Shown piece by piece: positions 1 to 12,807 of a DNA stretch of 64,000 nt; positions within the stretch are counted from its first letter, which is position 1, and every line of letters starts with the position of its first letter. Location of the stretch: positions 11,349,982-11,413,981 of the forward strand of contig NC_090781.1 in assembly GCF_040054535.1 (NCBI RefSeq), in the 5' to 3' direction. A program made the translations under genes and the position numbers. A model generated the notes under the pieces. That model saw nothing but the letters and a program-made list of their open reading frames with translations, made no database searches and had not been told where the DNA came from. This DNA is from Antennarius striatus. Its lineage: Eukaryota; Chordata; Actinopteri; Lophiiformes; Antennariidae.

Positions 1-1029
1 GTTTTTGACAGCAGTAACATATCAAATAAGCTGGGACAGCAACAACAAAAGACTGGAAACTTCTAATTAAAAAAAAAAACCCCAATGATGGAAGAGCTCA
101 GAATTAATGAGGTTACCTTGCAACAGGTTAGGAACATGACTGGGTATCAAAACACTATCCAGAGAGTCTGAGCCTCACTGAAGTAAAGATGAGGCTTCAC
201 AGCTGTGAAAGACTATTGTTGGAAGTAATGGAACAATTTAAGAATTGCGTTTCCCTGATTGTTGATTGACCCGAACAGCTGACTGTTCAGTCTCTCTCCA
301 TTTAACTTTGTGGTGGCTCGGACTACAGCCTCAGTTTCACCGAGGCAAAATGGGCCCATTAAGGGTCAGGCTGCAGAAACCACAATGGCCGCCTTGAAGA
401 CAAGCCATCCCAAGAACATCAGGCAGCCCTGAGTGTCACTAGGTAAATGCACACACCCTAACCGAGAGCCAAAAAGATTTGTCATCAGGGGTTCTCCTCC
501 TGAATGCATCTTTAAAATGTTTGATCACACATAACACACGTGTTGGACATAATTATTCACCTGCATTTCCTGTCTTTTTTTTTAATTTTTTTAAATTTGC
601 ACAGTTGTCCATCACAGCACTGATGCATCTCACCTTGTAAATTCTAAAGAATTCAAGCAATTTATTCTCTTGAGTACAATTACAATCAATTTTCCACTCT
701 CCTCTCTGACCATTGCTCCTATATGTGAAGATCAATTGACAAATCAATTTCCAAACAGATCAATTGATGTTTCATGTCTCTTTGGATATATAAAAAGCTC
801 TGAATAGTGTGATAAATAATTGAAACAAAATGACAAACAAGTAGACACCGGTGATGGTTTTTGTTTAATTACAATTTGTATTTTAGTCCCCCAAAAACCA
901 GGATATCAGCTTTTCCAAGAAATCCAATTAATCAAGTAAACACCTCCTCAATTAGTGTGCCAGTCAGCAGGGCAGCCATCGTGGGACGAGGACAGAGGTA
1001 CTACTTTCTCACATCTGTCAAGTCCTTAA
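1..1029. other. Non-coding part of rpa1 intron 13
   Basis: AT-rich sequence lying inside the intron after the last visible rpa1 exon. No exon, RNA gene or clear repeat was recognised. Reading frames here are short and show no family resemblance. Confidence 0.4.
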
Positions 1030-3000
1030 TAAATGTGGCCGCACGAGGGCACAAGCCAGTGTCTTATTGTGACGGTCCCAAGCCCAGATAAATAGAGGGT
1101 TGTGTCAGGAAGAGCATCCGATGTTAAACTTTTTCCAAATTAAACATGCGAATCAAATCTATGACTTCCATACCGGATCGGTCGAGGCCTGGGTTAACAA
1201 CGACCACTATCGGTGCTGTTCACCTACAGGGTGCAGGTACAAATTGGACTACTGGTGATCGAGGAAGGAGAGGCGGAAAGTGTGTTTGTAAAAAAAGAGA
1301 TAAGAGGAACGCAAAGAGTATAGGCCAAACAAGGGGTTTATGATGACTTGTACGCTAGGTTGGACAGTAAGGAGGGAGAGACTGATCTATACAGGTTGGC
1401 AAGACAGAGAGACAGAGATGGGAAGTACATGCAGCAGGTTAGGGTGATTAAGGATAGGGATGGAAGTATATTGACAGGTGCCAGTAGTGTGATGGGAAGA
1501 TTGAAAGAGTACTTCGAAGAGTTGATGAACAAGGAAAATGAGAGAGAACAGACTAGAAGAGGTGGCTGTTGTGGACCAAGAAGTAGCAAAGACTAGTCAG
1601 GATGAAGTGAGGAGGATATTGAAGAGGACGAAGAGTGTAAAGGCACCCGGTCCTGATAAAATACCTGTGGAGGAAGTGTCTAGGAGAGGTGGCAGTAGAG
1701 TTTCTGACTGGGCTGTTCAACGGGATCTTAAATAGTGAGAAGATGCGTGAGGAATGGAGAAGTGTGCTGGTGCCCATTTTTAAGAACAAGGGAGATGTGC
1801 AGAGTTGTGGCAACTACAGAGGAATACAGCTGATGAGCCATAAAATGAAGTTATGAGCAGCAGTATGGTTTCTTGCCAAAAAAGAGTACTACAGATGTAA
1901 TAATCGCTTTGAGGATGTTGATAGAGAAGTACAGAGAAGGCCAGAGGGAGCTGCATTGCGTTTTTGTAGATCTGGAGAAAGCTTATGACAGGATGCCCAG
2001 AGAGGAACTGTGGTATTGTATGAAGTCTGCAGTGGCAGAGAAGTATGTTAGAGCGGTGCAGGACATGTATGAGGACTGTAAGACAGGGGTGAGGTGTGCT
2101 GTAGGTGTGACAAAGGAGTTCAAGGTGGAGGTGGGACTGTATCAGGGATCGGCTCTGAGCCCCTTCTTGTTCGCTATGGTGATGGACAGGCTGACAGACG
2201 AGGTTCGACAGGAATCTCCATGGACTATGATGTTTGCAGATGACATTGTGATCTGCAGTGAGAGCAGGGAACAGGTGGAAGAGAAGCTAGAGAGGTGGAG
2301 GTTTGTCCTGGAAAGGAGAGGAATGAAGGTTAGTCGCTGTAAGACAGAGTACATGTGTGTGAATGAGAGGGACCCAAGTAGAAGAGTGAGGTTACAGGGA
2401 GAAGAGATCAAGAAGATGGAGGATTTTAAGTACTTATGGTCAACAGTCCAGAGCAATGGAGAGCGTGGAAAAGAGGTGAAGAAGCTTGTAAAGGCAGGAT
2501 GGAACAGATGGAGAAAAGTGATGTGTGATAGACAAGTTTCAGCTAAAATGAAAGGAAAGGTGTACAAAACTGTGGTGAGACCAGCGATGTTGTTTTGTCT
2601 AGAGACAGTGTCACTGAGGAAAAGACAGGAGACATAGCTGGAGGTAGCAGAGATGAAGATGCTGAGGTTCTCTTTGGGGGTGACCAGGATAGATAGGATC
2701 AGGAATGAGTACATTAGGGGAACAGCACATGTTAGAGGTTTTGGAGATAAAGTCAGAGGCCAGACTGAGATGGTTTGGACATGTCCAGTGGAGAGATAGT
2801 GAATATATTGTTAGAAAGACGCTGAGGTTTGAACTGCCAGGCAGGAGGCCTAGAGGAAGACCAAAGAGGTATATGAATGTAGTGAAAGAGGACATGAAGG
2901 TAGTTGGTGTGAGAGAAGAGGATGCAGAAGACAGGGTTAGATGGAGGCAACTGATTTGCTGTGGTGACCCCTGACGGGAAAAGCCGAAAGGAGAAGTCCC
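1030..3000 (+). mobile_element. RTE-like non-LTR retrotransposon, internally deleted and decayed
   Basis: Sits antisense inside rpa1 intron 13. The left part (about 1030-1280) is the 5' untranslated portion of a family common in fish genomes. The sequence then jumps to the linker before reverse transcriptase (DLYRLARQRDRDGK at about 1385). The apurinic endonuclease domain expected between them is missing. Reverse transcriptase motifs follow: KAPGPDKIP, VFVDLEKAYDRMP, LYQGSALSPF and MMFADDIVI. The C-terminal RWFGHVQWRD / RGRPKR block and a final CGDP stop come last. Several stops and frameshifts break the frame (about 1735, 1855, 2635, 2750), so it cannot be active. The clade assignment (RTE) is from memory of the family, not a search. 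Confidence 0.85.
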
Positions 3001-5612
3001 TAATAATTTGGGCAACCACTTGTTAAGAGAGTGATGTGGAAATTTGAGATTGTGACACAAAGTTTGTGACAGGGACAGTTAATTGTGACATACTTTTGTT
3101 CGGGGGCTGTTGAGAAGCTTGACCCTCATACCCCATCACGATGAGAGGGGTTGAAGACAGCTAGAGCCCAGCTCGTTTGTCTCATCATGTACCATAGTGA
3201 AAAGAAACAAGTGTTCTCAGCCCTGAATCAAACATCTACGTCAGGAAGGAGTTAAAGCCTGAAGAATCCCATCCTGGACCCGAACCTGGACCAAAAAGGA
3301 CTGGTAAAAATCGCAGTGAGGATTTAAGCAGTCGACTTCCAGACAGAAGGTGAACTCTTTTTTCACTATCAGCCCAAAACTGTTCTACAATATCGAACTG
3401 TCATTACCATGGCAATCTTTGCTCGTAGGTGAGTGATGTCTGAACACACAAATCTAATTACTTACTTGCAAATAACAATGAGGACACTTTGTCTTAAAAA
3501 TCTGATTTAAGAAATGAATCTGATTAGTGTGTACCATGAATGAAGCCTAAGCCAAGCTTGTAGGCTTTCAGATGACAGTAAATGGCTCATTATTCCTTCT
3601 TAGGCCTCATTTCAGTGAATTAAGCAATTTTGTGACTGAGAATCTTGTAATTCTGGCTACAGAAGAGAGAATTATAGGGGCACTAGGCAGGTTGTGGTCA
3701 TTCACAACCTCAGGCAGCAGACAGAGATGGTGACTGGCCTTCAATTCTTCTTTGAACTTCTGTCAAAGAGATGTAGCTCCCACCTGCAGCGTTGTGTCTA
3801 AAATACAGCCAGGGCAGAAACACAAGGCTCCATCTATGGCTGGCTAATTAACCAAAATAGATGTCAAGTCATTTGTTCCTACCCTGTTAGTATGCGCTCA
3901 CCAGAATCTAAGGTGCATGCAAAGCAGTATGGAATGACACGAGAGCAAAGACCGACCAACAATATACACAGCTCTATATCACCCCTCCCTCTGACGGCTA
4001 GGCTACATGACCTTGCAGCTTTGACGACCAATAAGATATTTTGTTTTACAAACAAAACAAGACACGGGTAGTCCTCAACATATGAACACAAATGGTTCGG
4101 AGACGTTGTTCATAAGCTAAATTGATCGTAAATCGTTACTTATTAAACTTCAATCTAAGATCCTGACTTGAGGTTATTGAAATACCATTACTTACTCTAA
4201 ATACAAAAGAACTATTCCCTAAGGCTTACCAGAAACACTTACAGAACATAAAAACACAGTGAAACAAAATACAGCTGCAGATTGCTTCAAGTTACTTCAT
4301 TCTCGATTATACGTCAGTTTCCGAAAATAAATTAATACAGGAAAAAATAAACTCAACGTCTGTCCACCCCAAATATTGGACTTGTAAAATCACTACAAAA
4401 ACATTAAAAGCACATAGTACCATGGTACTGTACAATAAAAAAACAAAAAAACAAAAACATACGTGTACATTACTGTAGTACCGTAACATACCTTTAGAGT
4501 GAAGGAAGAGGAGGGAGGAATTATTGTCGGTCAGATGTACAGTTGTCATCGGACAGATTGTCACCACTACCACTATCTTCACTTACCTCATATGTTTTGC
4601 CAATACCACTAGCTCCAGCTTCTGCTTTGTTAAACAGTGAAGTATGACCTGACCTGCTGAGACGCTCTCAGAGACAAGTACAAGACCAAGATGGGGCAGA
4701 TGCGCACACGCAGAGGTGCTGCTCGGCAGGGTTTGTGGCAGAAATGGGTACTGCACTAGTCTGATGTGGTGGCGTGCGATTGTTCATAATGTGCACCGTG
4801 ATTGGTGCATATTGTCATGTGATGCAAACATGCCTCACATGACAAACATGCGTTGTCTTATTTTGAAAAACTCCTTTGAAGAGTGGCACAAATGACACAA
4901 ACTGAATAAAGTTATGTTAGAAGCCTATGGCAAACTTTATTTGAGTCAAAATCAAATTGATGAGCATGTTTTTGGTTTTTATGTGCAATAAAATATCATT
5001 TGTTCCATTTTTGAATTTGACTGTGTGTGTCTATTTTGCCCCAGTGTGTTAATATAATAAATTATAGGGAAATAAAAACTTTTCATCTTCATCTTTTCAT
5101 ATAACTAAAGTTTTGCTAAAGATAAACATACCAAGCATGGTGTATGTTAAATCACTTTTAATGTGGTTTAAAGAGACAAATATCAAATGTACCAAAAAAC
5201 GGCCAAAACAGGTCAGGGCTGTAAGGGTTAATACTAGGGATGACTTTCACCATGAACACATGGAGATTAATGAGGAAGATCACGAACCTTAACGTTAACC
5301 AAATTTAAGCATGCATAACTGATGACGCAGTGATTTTAAGTGAGTGAGAATAAAGATTTATCACATCGCCTACAACCTTGAATATTACCTTTGCTGAGCA
5401 GGGCTGCAAATGACAAGACTACACCAGAGGGATTCTCAGTGCTACACATACAAATGCAGTTTGACCTGAAGCAATTATATATTTGGTGTTAGGGATTCAA
5501 TGTAAGTCTTCCAGTTTGTATTTGAATATCCCCAGAAAATTATCCCTGAATATATTTCCACAGTCACATTATTTGAGTGTTTGAGTTAAAGCAAACCCAA
5601 GCACATATATAC
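3001..5612. other. Rest of rpa1 intron 13, no exon seen
   Basis: No rpa1 exon is visible; in particular no Cys-x2-Cys zinc-finger coding segment for DBD-C on the minus strand. A stretch at about 4062-4130 resembles one terminal repeat of a mariner-like element but no partner end was found. Around 5216-5231 the sequence ends in TTAA next to a CCCTTACAGCCC-like motif, weakly suggestive of a piggyBac-type edge. Confidence 0.35.
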
Positions 5613-8600
5613 CTTCTCTCCATGGCCCAGGTGCTCCGTCTTAACATCAGACAGAGTCTTCCAGTTGGTGTTTCCGCCCCCGCTGCCACCTTTCACCGTC
5701 AGATTCTGCCCTTCCATGACATGACCGTCCCTGTCAAACCTGTGTGAAGCAACACACTAGTCACTGCTCAGCTCTGGTCCCCCGTCACATCTCTGCCCCT
5801 AAAAGCAACGGTCCCATGATAGTTTGATCTGCATAGTTTGACAATATGACAATGAAAGTGAACCTTGGGAATTTGGAAAGGACAGTTTCAGCTAAAATTT
5901 AAAATCACTTGCAAACCTGCAGCATTATTATCCATTCTGACTCACGAGACACATCATGACGCTGTTAATATCATCCAACTGTCAAAACACTGGACGATAA
6001 AATTTCACTTTGTCATTATGTGAAATTTGTATTGCATCCCATGACACCCAGAGTTCCATATAAATGACAAAACTAACAGAAACTACATTTAAACAAACCA
6101 AAACCACACAAACCAAGCATTACAAAGTGGCTGTTTCACTCACAGTGGCCATGGTGCAACACCCAGTGTTCCATCTGTGCAGAAGCCCTGCGGCCTACTT
6201 AGAGCCTTGAATCTGATTTAATAGTTTGACAGACATGGAAAAAAGAGCTCCTCAGTCTGCTCAGTCGAGCCTGTGGGACTCTGAATCTTTTGTTTGATGG
6301 CATATGCTTAAATACTTAAAATAAATTAAGGGAGGGATCAGATTAAATTTTACCTGAAAGCCGCAACATTTTTTTAGTGAATGCCGCCTGGAAATATGTC
6401 TCAAGTGTTTGACTCATAATCTTTGAGCAGAGGTTTTAATGGTTTCATCAGTTTGGTTTTAAGTTGAATAGAGATATAACTGCATCAAACACTGTTTCAT
6501 ACCGCATAACACTGTATCATAGCTTGGACAAATGATAGCAGGATGTGTTTGCTTGCTCCAAATGACCTTCGTCTCCTAAGAAAGTAAATGTGTTGCTGTA
6601 TGTTGCATCAACCCATAGTCTATATGTGCACTCCATGATAAAGTAGTTTCCACAGATACCCAAGTCCTCGGGTGCTCCTCAGTTGGTCAAAATAGAAGTC
6701 GGGAGGGTCTGAGCAACTTGACTACATGTTTTCCGTTTGTGAAAAATGAATGGTACCAGTGAACTTGTTGGGGATTAAGCTCCATCTGAATAACTTTGCC
6801 AACAGGAGCTCACACTGAATTGTTGAATGCTGATGTAATATCTAAGAAAAGAGCCTTTGCTCTACATGTAGGCTTGTCTAGATGTTTTATTAGATGTATT
6901 CATGTTACAATTGCATACTGTGTGCTGCAATTTCTCTTATACGTGATTTGGAATATGCACAGTTTGTCATTTTAGACTTGACAAGCTGTTGATCACAATT
7001 ATTTTTACGGTCTTCATAACAATAGAAGTCAAGGCCATAGGAAGACAATTACCTAGGTCCCTAGGACATGTTTTCTTTGAAAGAGGAATTATATGTGAGG
7101 TCTTCTACAATTCTTGAATTATGTGAGTAACAATAGAACACTGAAAAATAGGTTGCCACACAGGTGCCAGGTCATCTGCGAGCACTTTCAAAATAAATGC
7201 ACCCAGGGAGCTGTGGCCTTCATAGACCACAGGACCAGCTGTCTTCAAAAATATTGTTCCAGGCTGAGCATCCACTTCTGTTTGTTGAAGTACAAATGGT
7301 TCAGTTGAGGGTCATTTAAAATTAATCAACCATGGGGCACCGATGAGCTGGTTGAGGCTATTACAGGTATATCAGATATCCATTTTCATCCAATGGTTCA
7401 AGTAATTCTGGAAGACCAGCTAGATTAAGTATGGGGAGGGCAGTGACAAATGAGAATAATACGATGAGGTGAAATACAAATTGGGAAGAGAAAAATTATA
7501 GTTTTAAATGGTCAGAGAGATCAATATAGCTTACTAATCTCTTGGCCACGGGGCAGAGTGGCACACAGTGGGGAAGTCAGGTTGTAAAGCGTGCCTTGTT
7601 CCTGGAGGCATGACTAATTGAAAATATCCCCATTAACAATTCAGGCGGTGGCCAGGGAACCACACGGGCTGCCAAATTCCCACTCCCACTGACAAATGTG
7701 AGCAATTCTTCAGTGGCACCAGATTCCTCATTAGTGCACCTGTATTGCTTTGCTTTAATTGTGTCAGTACCAAACTAGAAGCTTATGCTGACCGATCAAA
7801 TTAATTTACCGGCAGGGCTCAACGACACTCATAGAAAGAACATAAAAAGATTAAGGGTCCATGCTCAGTTTTATTTTTGGACCATCAATCTTTTTCACCA
7901 ATAATTCCGTATCTGAAGGAAGCATGTTTGTATCAACCTCATCCAAAACCACTGCTCCCTCTATTTCCTACACAAGCGCTAGTCCTTGTTATGTATCCCA
8001 CTTTGAATTGAAAATAAATGAACTTTTCAGGAAGGCATCAGAGTCATCACTGTTGTTCTCTTTAGCAAATCAATTGGATATTACACAAAGTTAGACTTTG
8101 TTCCAACTCCTCTTGTGTCAAAGAACATATAGAAGTTTGAAATGCATCCTGAGCCTTATCAAGACAATCATAAAACACCAGCTGTGGAAACAGATCCACA
8201 GGAAGCCCAGCCATGCTGATCAGTGTTTTCGTTTAATCACACTTTTTTAAGCCCAGTGTTGTTTGTAGTCAATGCTTTGTTAGCTGGAGATCTAGTCTGC
8301 TTAACTTGATAACGTCAATCAAAACTAAGTGCAGCTTTTTGTCATCTCACTTGTCGTTATAAAAATAATCACTCTGTCATAAAAAGAATCACAAGTAAAA
8401 AATTACAGGACTGCTGACTACTGAAGCACAAGTGTTACATGTCTAAATGTCTGAATTGACAAACGCCCCCCAAAAAACTAACTAAAATGCTCCAAAAGAT
8501 GCCACTTTGACAGTTTCCAGTTGCCAAGCCACTGTTTGAATCATTGCAACAGGCAGGAGCACGTAATCCTGAACTGGCATGGTAGACAGAAATCCAGATA

Positions 8601-11600
8601 AATGAGACAAAAAGGACAAATGAAATCTGGCAGGAAATGTGCAACCGTCATCTGAATGCAGGTAGATTCAAGAATAGAGCTGTTAAACTTCGGCGAGACA
8701 AAACCATCCGAAAGACCGCCAAGATGACTGGAGGTTGGCAGACGTGTGTGCAAGACAGACAAGTGAGAAGTCAACGTCTCAATGAACAGGGATGGGTCAG
8801 GAGCAGAGTGGCATCAAGGAAAGATGAGGGGAATGATGGCAAAATTTCAGTAAGCTGTATTCTATGCTCTGTGCTCAAACTGTGATGCCTGGAGTGTGAA
8901 TGACATAAACGGCGCAAACTTGGAGTGTCTTAATCTGCGAGTGAGATTTGGTAACGACTGACTGACTGACTTAAAAACAGGTCTTATAAAAACCAAAACT
9001 ATCGCCAGAGTCATTCAACCAGCTCATTTCTGAGCATCAGGAATAAAGGAAGCCTTTTTTCCCCCAAAATACCACAGAGAACCATTTGGGTAAAATACCG
9101 GTCTATCAACTAATGAGGTATCATGTTCACCAAATGACTGAGTTGAAACTCATTTGTTTCCAGGCTGACATAATTACTGCCCTAACTGTATGCTATGGCT
9201 TTTGTGTGTTCACTAAATGAAGTCACGATAAGAAACTTGAGGACGTCAGCTCGGACTTGTGACTAAATGAGGTGGTGTTGAATAAACATGACGAAGTGTA
9301 TTCTACACAGAAGGGACTGCACTGTAACAACATGACAGAGGGCATCATCACCGTCTCCAAATGTGTTTCCATCTAATAGGCCACTGCTGGTAGCTGTGTG
9401 AACATGAGGTCAGACATCGGCATTAATGAGTTTCACCAAGATAAGCATTAATTGATGAGTTAATGACAAGTAAGAAAGAATCAGATGTACGTTCTATACG
9501 GCAAATTCACTGAAGGCAGACAGAGCAAGGGTGCGGTCACCCATATGAAATCTTACCTGACAATTAATAATAAAATGGTTACATAAAGATTCAAATGTGT
9601 TTTGTAGAAGCTCATTGAAAATTTAAGTGCCTTGAGAGACAAAACCTTGGTAGCATTAAAGGTTAATTTGATTCTCTATGAATGCTGTAAACCAATGGCA
9701 TCATTAATGAACACCTGTCAAATATCAGACAGTAGAGAAGAATGTAAAAACAGGGATGACGTCTATTTTTCCATATCATACAGCTGTTGGTACAAATGAA
9801 TGAAAGCAATTGTGTAAAATAACTGAAGAGGCTCAGGGCACACAGAATATGAACGCCGGCAACACACCAAGACCACAGATTACTCAGACATCAACATAAT
9901 TAGTGCATAGGGCAGCATTCTTACTTCCAAGCAAACTGGAAAGTGCTGAGTGGAACCACTAATACTGTGCATGGGTTTGAGTCGACAGCCCACCGAGGAC
10001 AGCTTTTCATTTGAGGAAGTCCCCACAGTCTGAACCACAACACAACCTGAGACGCCCATGCATGGCTAGAACTATTATTATTCAGCAAACTTGGCTTTAC
10101 ACTAAAGACATGTTTGATTGGTTGTGAGAGGGACCGAAAACTGAAAAATATACTAAATTGAATTGTCTATGTTGCATAATCCTTAATTCTCATTTTTGGT
10201 TTATATGGCAGTCATCAAAAGAGACACAACATGTGGACAGCGACAATACTGGTCCCATGGTGAGCACAAAACACAAAAGGTAGTCCATCAATTATGTCAC
10301 GCTTACAGGCTAACTTCTAATCACTCTCATCAATATCAGGAAGTTGTAAACTGAAGAAGAAGAAAAATAAGTGAATGGTTACTTTCTCCTGCTGTGCAGA
10401 ATGAGGCTCGCTGGGCAGCAGCTCTTGAACCAGCTGTATTATAGTTTCATTCTCACCAGGCTTCTCTTACTTGGACTCTTCAATTATCAGTAATCAAGTC
10501 TGGTCTGCTTATATGTGTGACTTTTAAACTATTCATTAATGGATTCCTGTGAACCCTCAGAAACTCAATGTCCATAGAGAAGTCACACAGGCCACCCACT
10601 CATTCTCACTAGAATGGACCAAGACACAGATGCCAGGAACACTATCTCTTGCGGTGCAACTAAGACGTAGAGGAGGTTAAGACCCCTTCCAGAGAATAGA
10701 GAAGTGTACAGGAAATATAAAAATCTGATTAAACAGCCAGATTGTGAAAAGGTGATTTAGGCCCCGTCCACACGATGCCAGAACTTTTTGAAAACGCAAC
10801 TTTTTTCACCCCACATTGAAAACAATGCGCGTCCACACGACAGCATTTTCAAAAAGATCTCCGTCCACACGTATCCGCATCAATGCGTTGATCAACACAT
10901 TTATAAGCAGAACAACTCCGAGAACGACGGGAGAGGAACGGGACTTGTGGAAATTCGCGCCGTTCCTGCTGGAGGACGACCTCCATCACAGAGTTCTCCC
11001 ACCAGCAGACAGCGCGTCCCGGTCCAACCCACAATTGGCGTTGGCGTCTTTGGCAAGGAATGTGAATGAATAAATACATTAATAAAGAAACATGAACAAA
11101 TATTTAAGTGCAAAGCACGTTTATCAACGAATCTTCGACGTGGAGCTGTTATACATCAGAAAATAGCCGGTTTTAGCTCCGTTTGTACATGTAGATACGG
11201 ATCACATGCATGACGTCACAGCGGTTTTCCTCGCAGGGACACACCCTCCGGATCGAAAAAGTTGCGGATACACCGTCCACAGGGCACGCAGACCCAGCGT
11301 TTTCAAAAAATTGCACCTTGGCCAGCATTTTCAAAAGGTTGCGTTTTCGTTCCGGATATCTGCGTTGTCGTGTGGACAGAAGGCCTAAACGTAACAAAAA
11401 AGTTGCGTTTTCAAAAACTTCCGGCATCGTGTGGACGGGGCCTTAGATCTTAACGTTCAGGTAAAAGAAGGCATGGCCCGGAGACTTTATCACAACGCAA
11501 AAATAAAATCCTACTAAATAACAGTTTACAGTAATTTACGAAGATCTGAAAACTTGGAGATATACTGTATATTTATATATAAATGTCGCTGGTTTAAGTT

Positions 11601-12740
11601 TGAGCTATCAGTCCCACAGTACCATGAGTCTAACCGTCTGATTAAAGAGGTAATATGGTGAACACAAAATTGAGTTACATTTCAATGCAATAATACAGAT
11701 TGGGTCCTCTGATCACATGCAGGACTGACTAAAATAAAAACAGACAGAAAGCTGTCAAATGTGAAGTCAACACATCTGGACAGTCCTATAGTGGTTGGGT
11801 CCAGTAAAGGTCATAAACACCTCTCTGCTCACATTAGTACAGCCTTTAAGAACCAAGACTTCAATCTTCATGTCAACTTAACTTCAAGTGTTATTTGGTT
11901 AGTTCTTTCCCACTTGTGTTTCTTAAAGTGTTATTTTTTTCTGATGCTTTGTTTTAGTTATTTGCTGATAGAAAAATGGATATAATGAATGTGCTGATTG
12001 ATTACAGAGAACCGCCTGTTACAAGCAGGCATGTTGGCAAATTCTCAAAACTGCACACCCTGACCACCACTGTAAAGATTGTTCTAGCATCTTCACCAGT
12101 GCAAGGGGGCTCTACAAACATCTTTGATGTTCTGGATCCTTTGTCTTTGTGGTTGGTGGAGATGCAGCATCCACCTTTATGTACAGTACATCGCGTGTGA
12201 ACAGCTACATATGTCAGCGGACAAGAGGACTACACTGAACTTGTCACAAAATAAGGGTTTTACTCCACAGAGCAAAAAAGGCCCTGTGTATAGGGTTGAA
12301 CAAATGAAAGGCTTTGGGTGAGATCAATTGGATCTCTGCCCTCATATTGACAACTGCTTCCATGTCAGAGAGAAGGGGTGGCTGTGGCCTGTTTACGTAG
12401 GATCCATAAGGTCAGATCAATTAGGGCGCCACAGAGTTGGAGGGAGTCCGGGTATCAATTCATCTTTGGTCAATATGACCACTGCATCATCTGTCAATCA
12501 TGAGCCAACCTGTACCACAACGGAGCTTACCCAGTGACATCTCTGTTTAAGAACAAAATTCTATAAATTAAGGTCATCAGTAAAATACAGAATACTATAG
12601 AGTAGAAATATGCAATCCTCCAACTATGTATTGTGCTCTAGTGCGTCTAGTGTTACACACTCCACATTATAGATAAGTCTATAGTTTGTCTTTCATTGAA
12701 AATCCTGACTTCTAGTTGAAAACATTTAAGTCTGTATACC

Positions 12741-12807
<67 letters not shown>

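Noticed and set aside
5110-5231. Possible piggyBac-type end with TTAA
   Set aside because: Only one plausible terminus was found; no matching opposite end or second TTAA duplication could be identified.
1-5612. Remaining rpa1 exons (zinc finger of DBD-C and C-terminus)
   Set aside because: Scanned the minus strand for the CxxC zinc-finger and C-terminal blocks; none seen, so the exons are taken to lie outside the window.
10788-11113. Overlapping frames in the Harbinger-like element as host genes
   Set aside because: They lie wholly between terminal inverted repeats of a transposon and have no homology beyond a possible transposase relic.
12742-12805. CRISPR-like or satellite array
   Set aside because: All tandem arrays in the window are simple microsatellites of 2-4 bp; there are no spacer-separated direct repeats.
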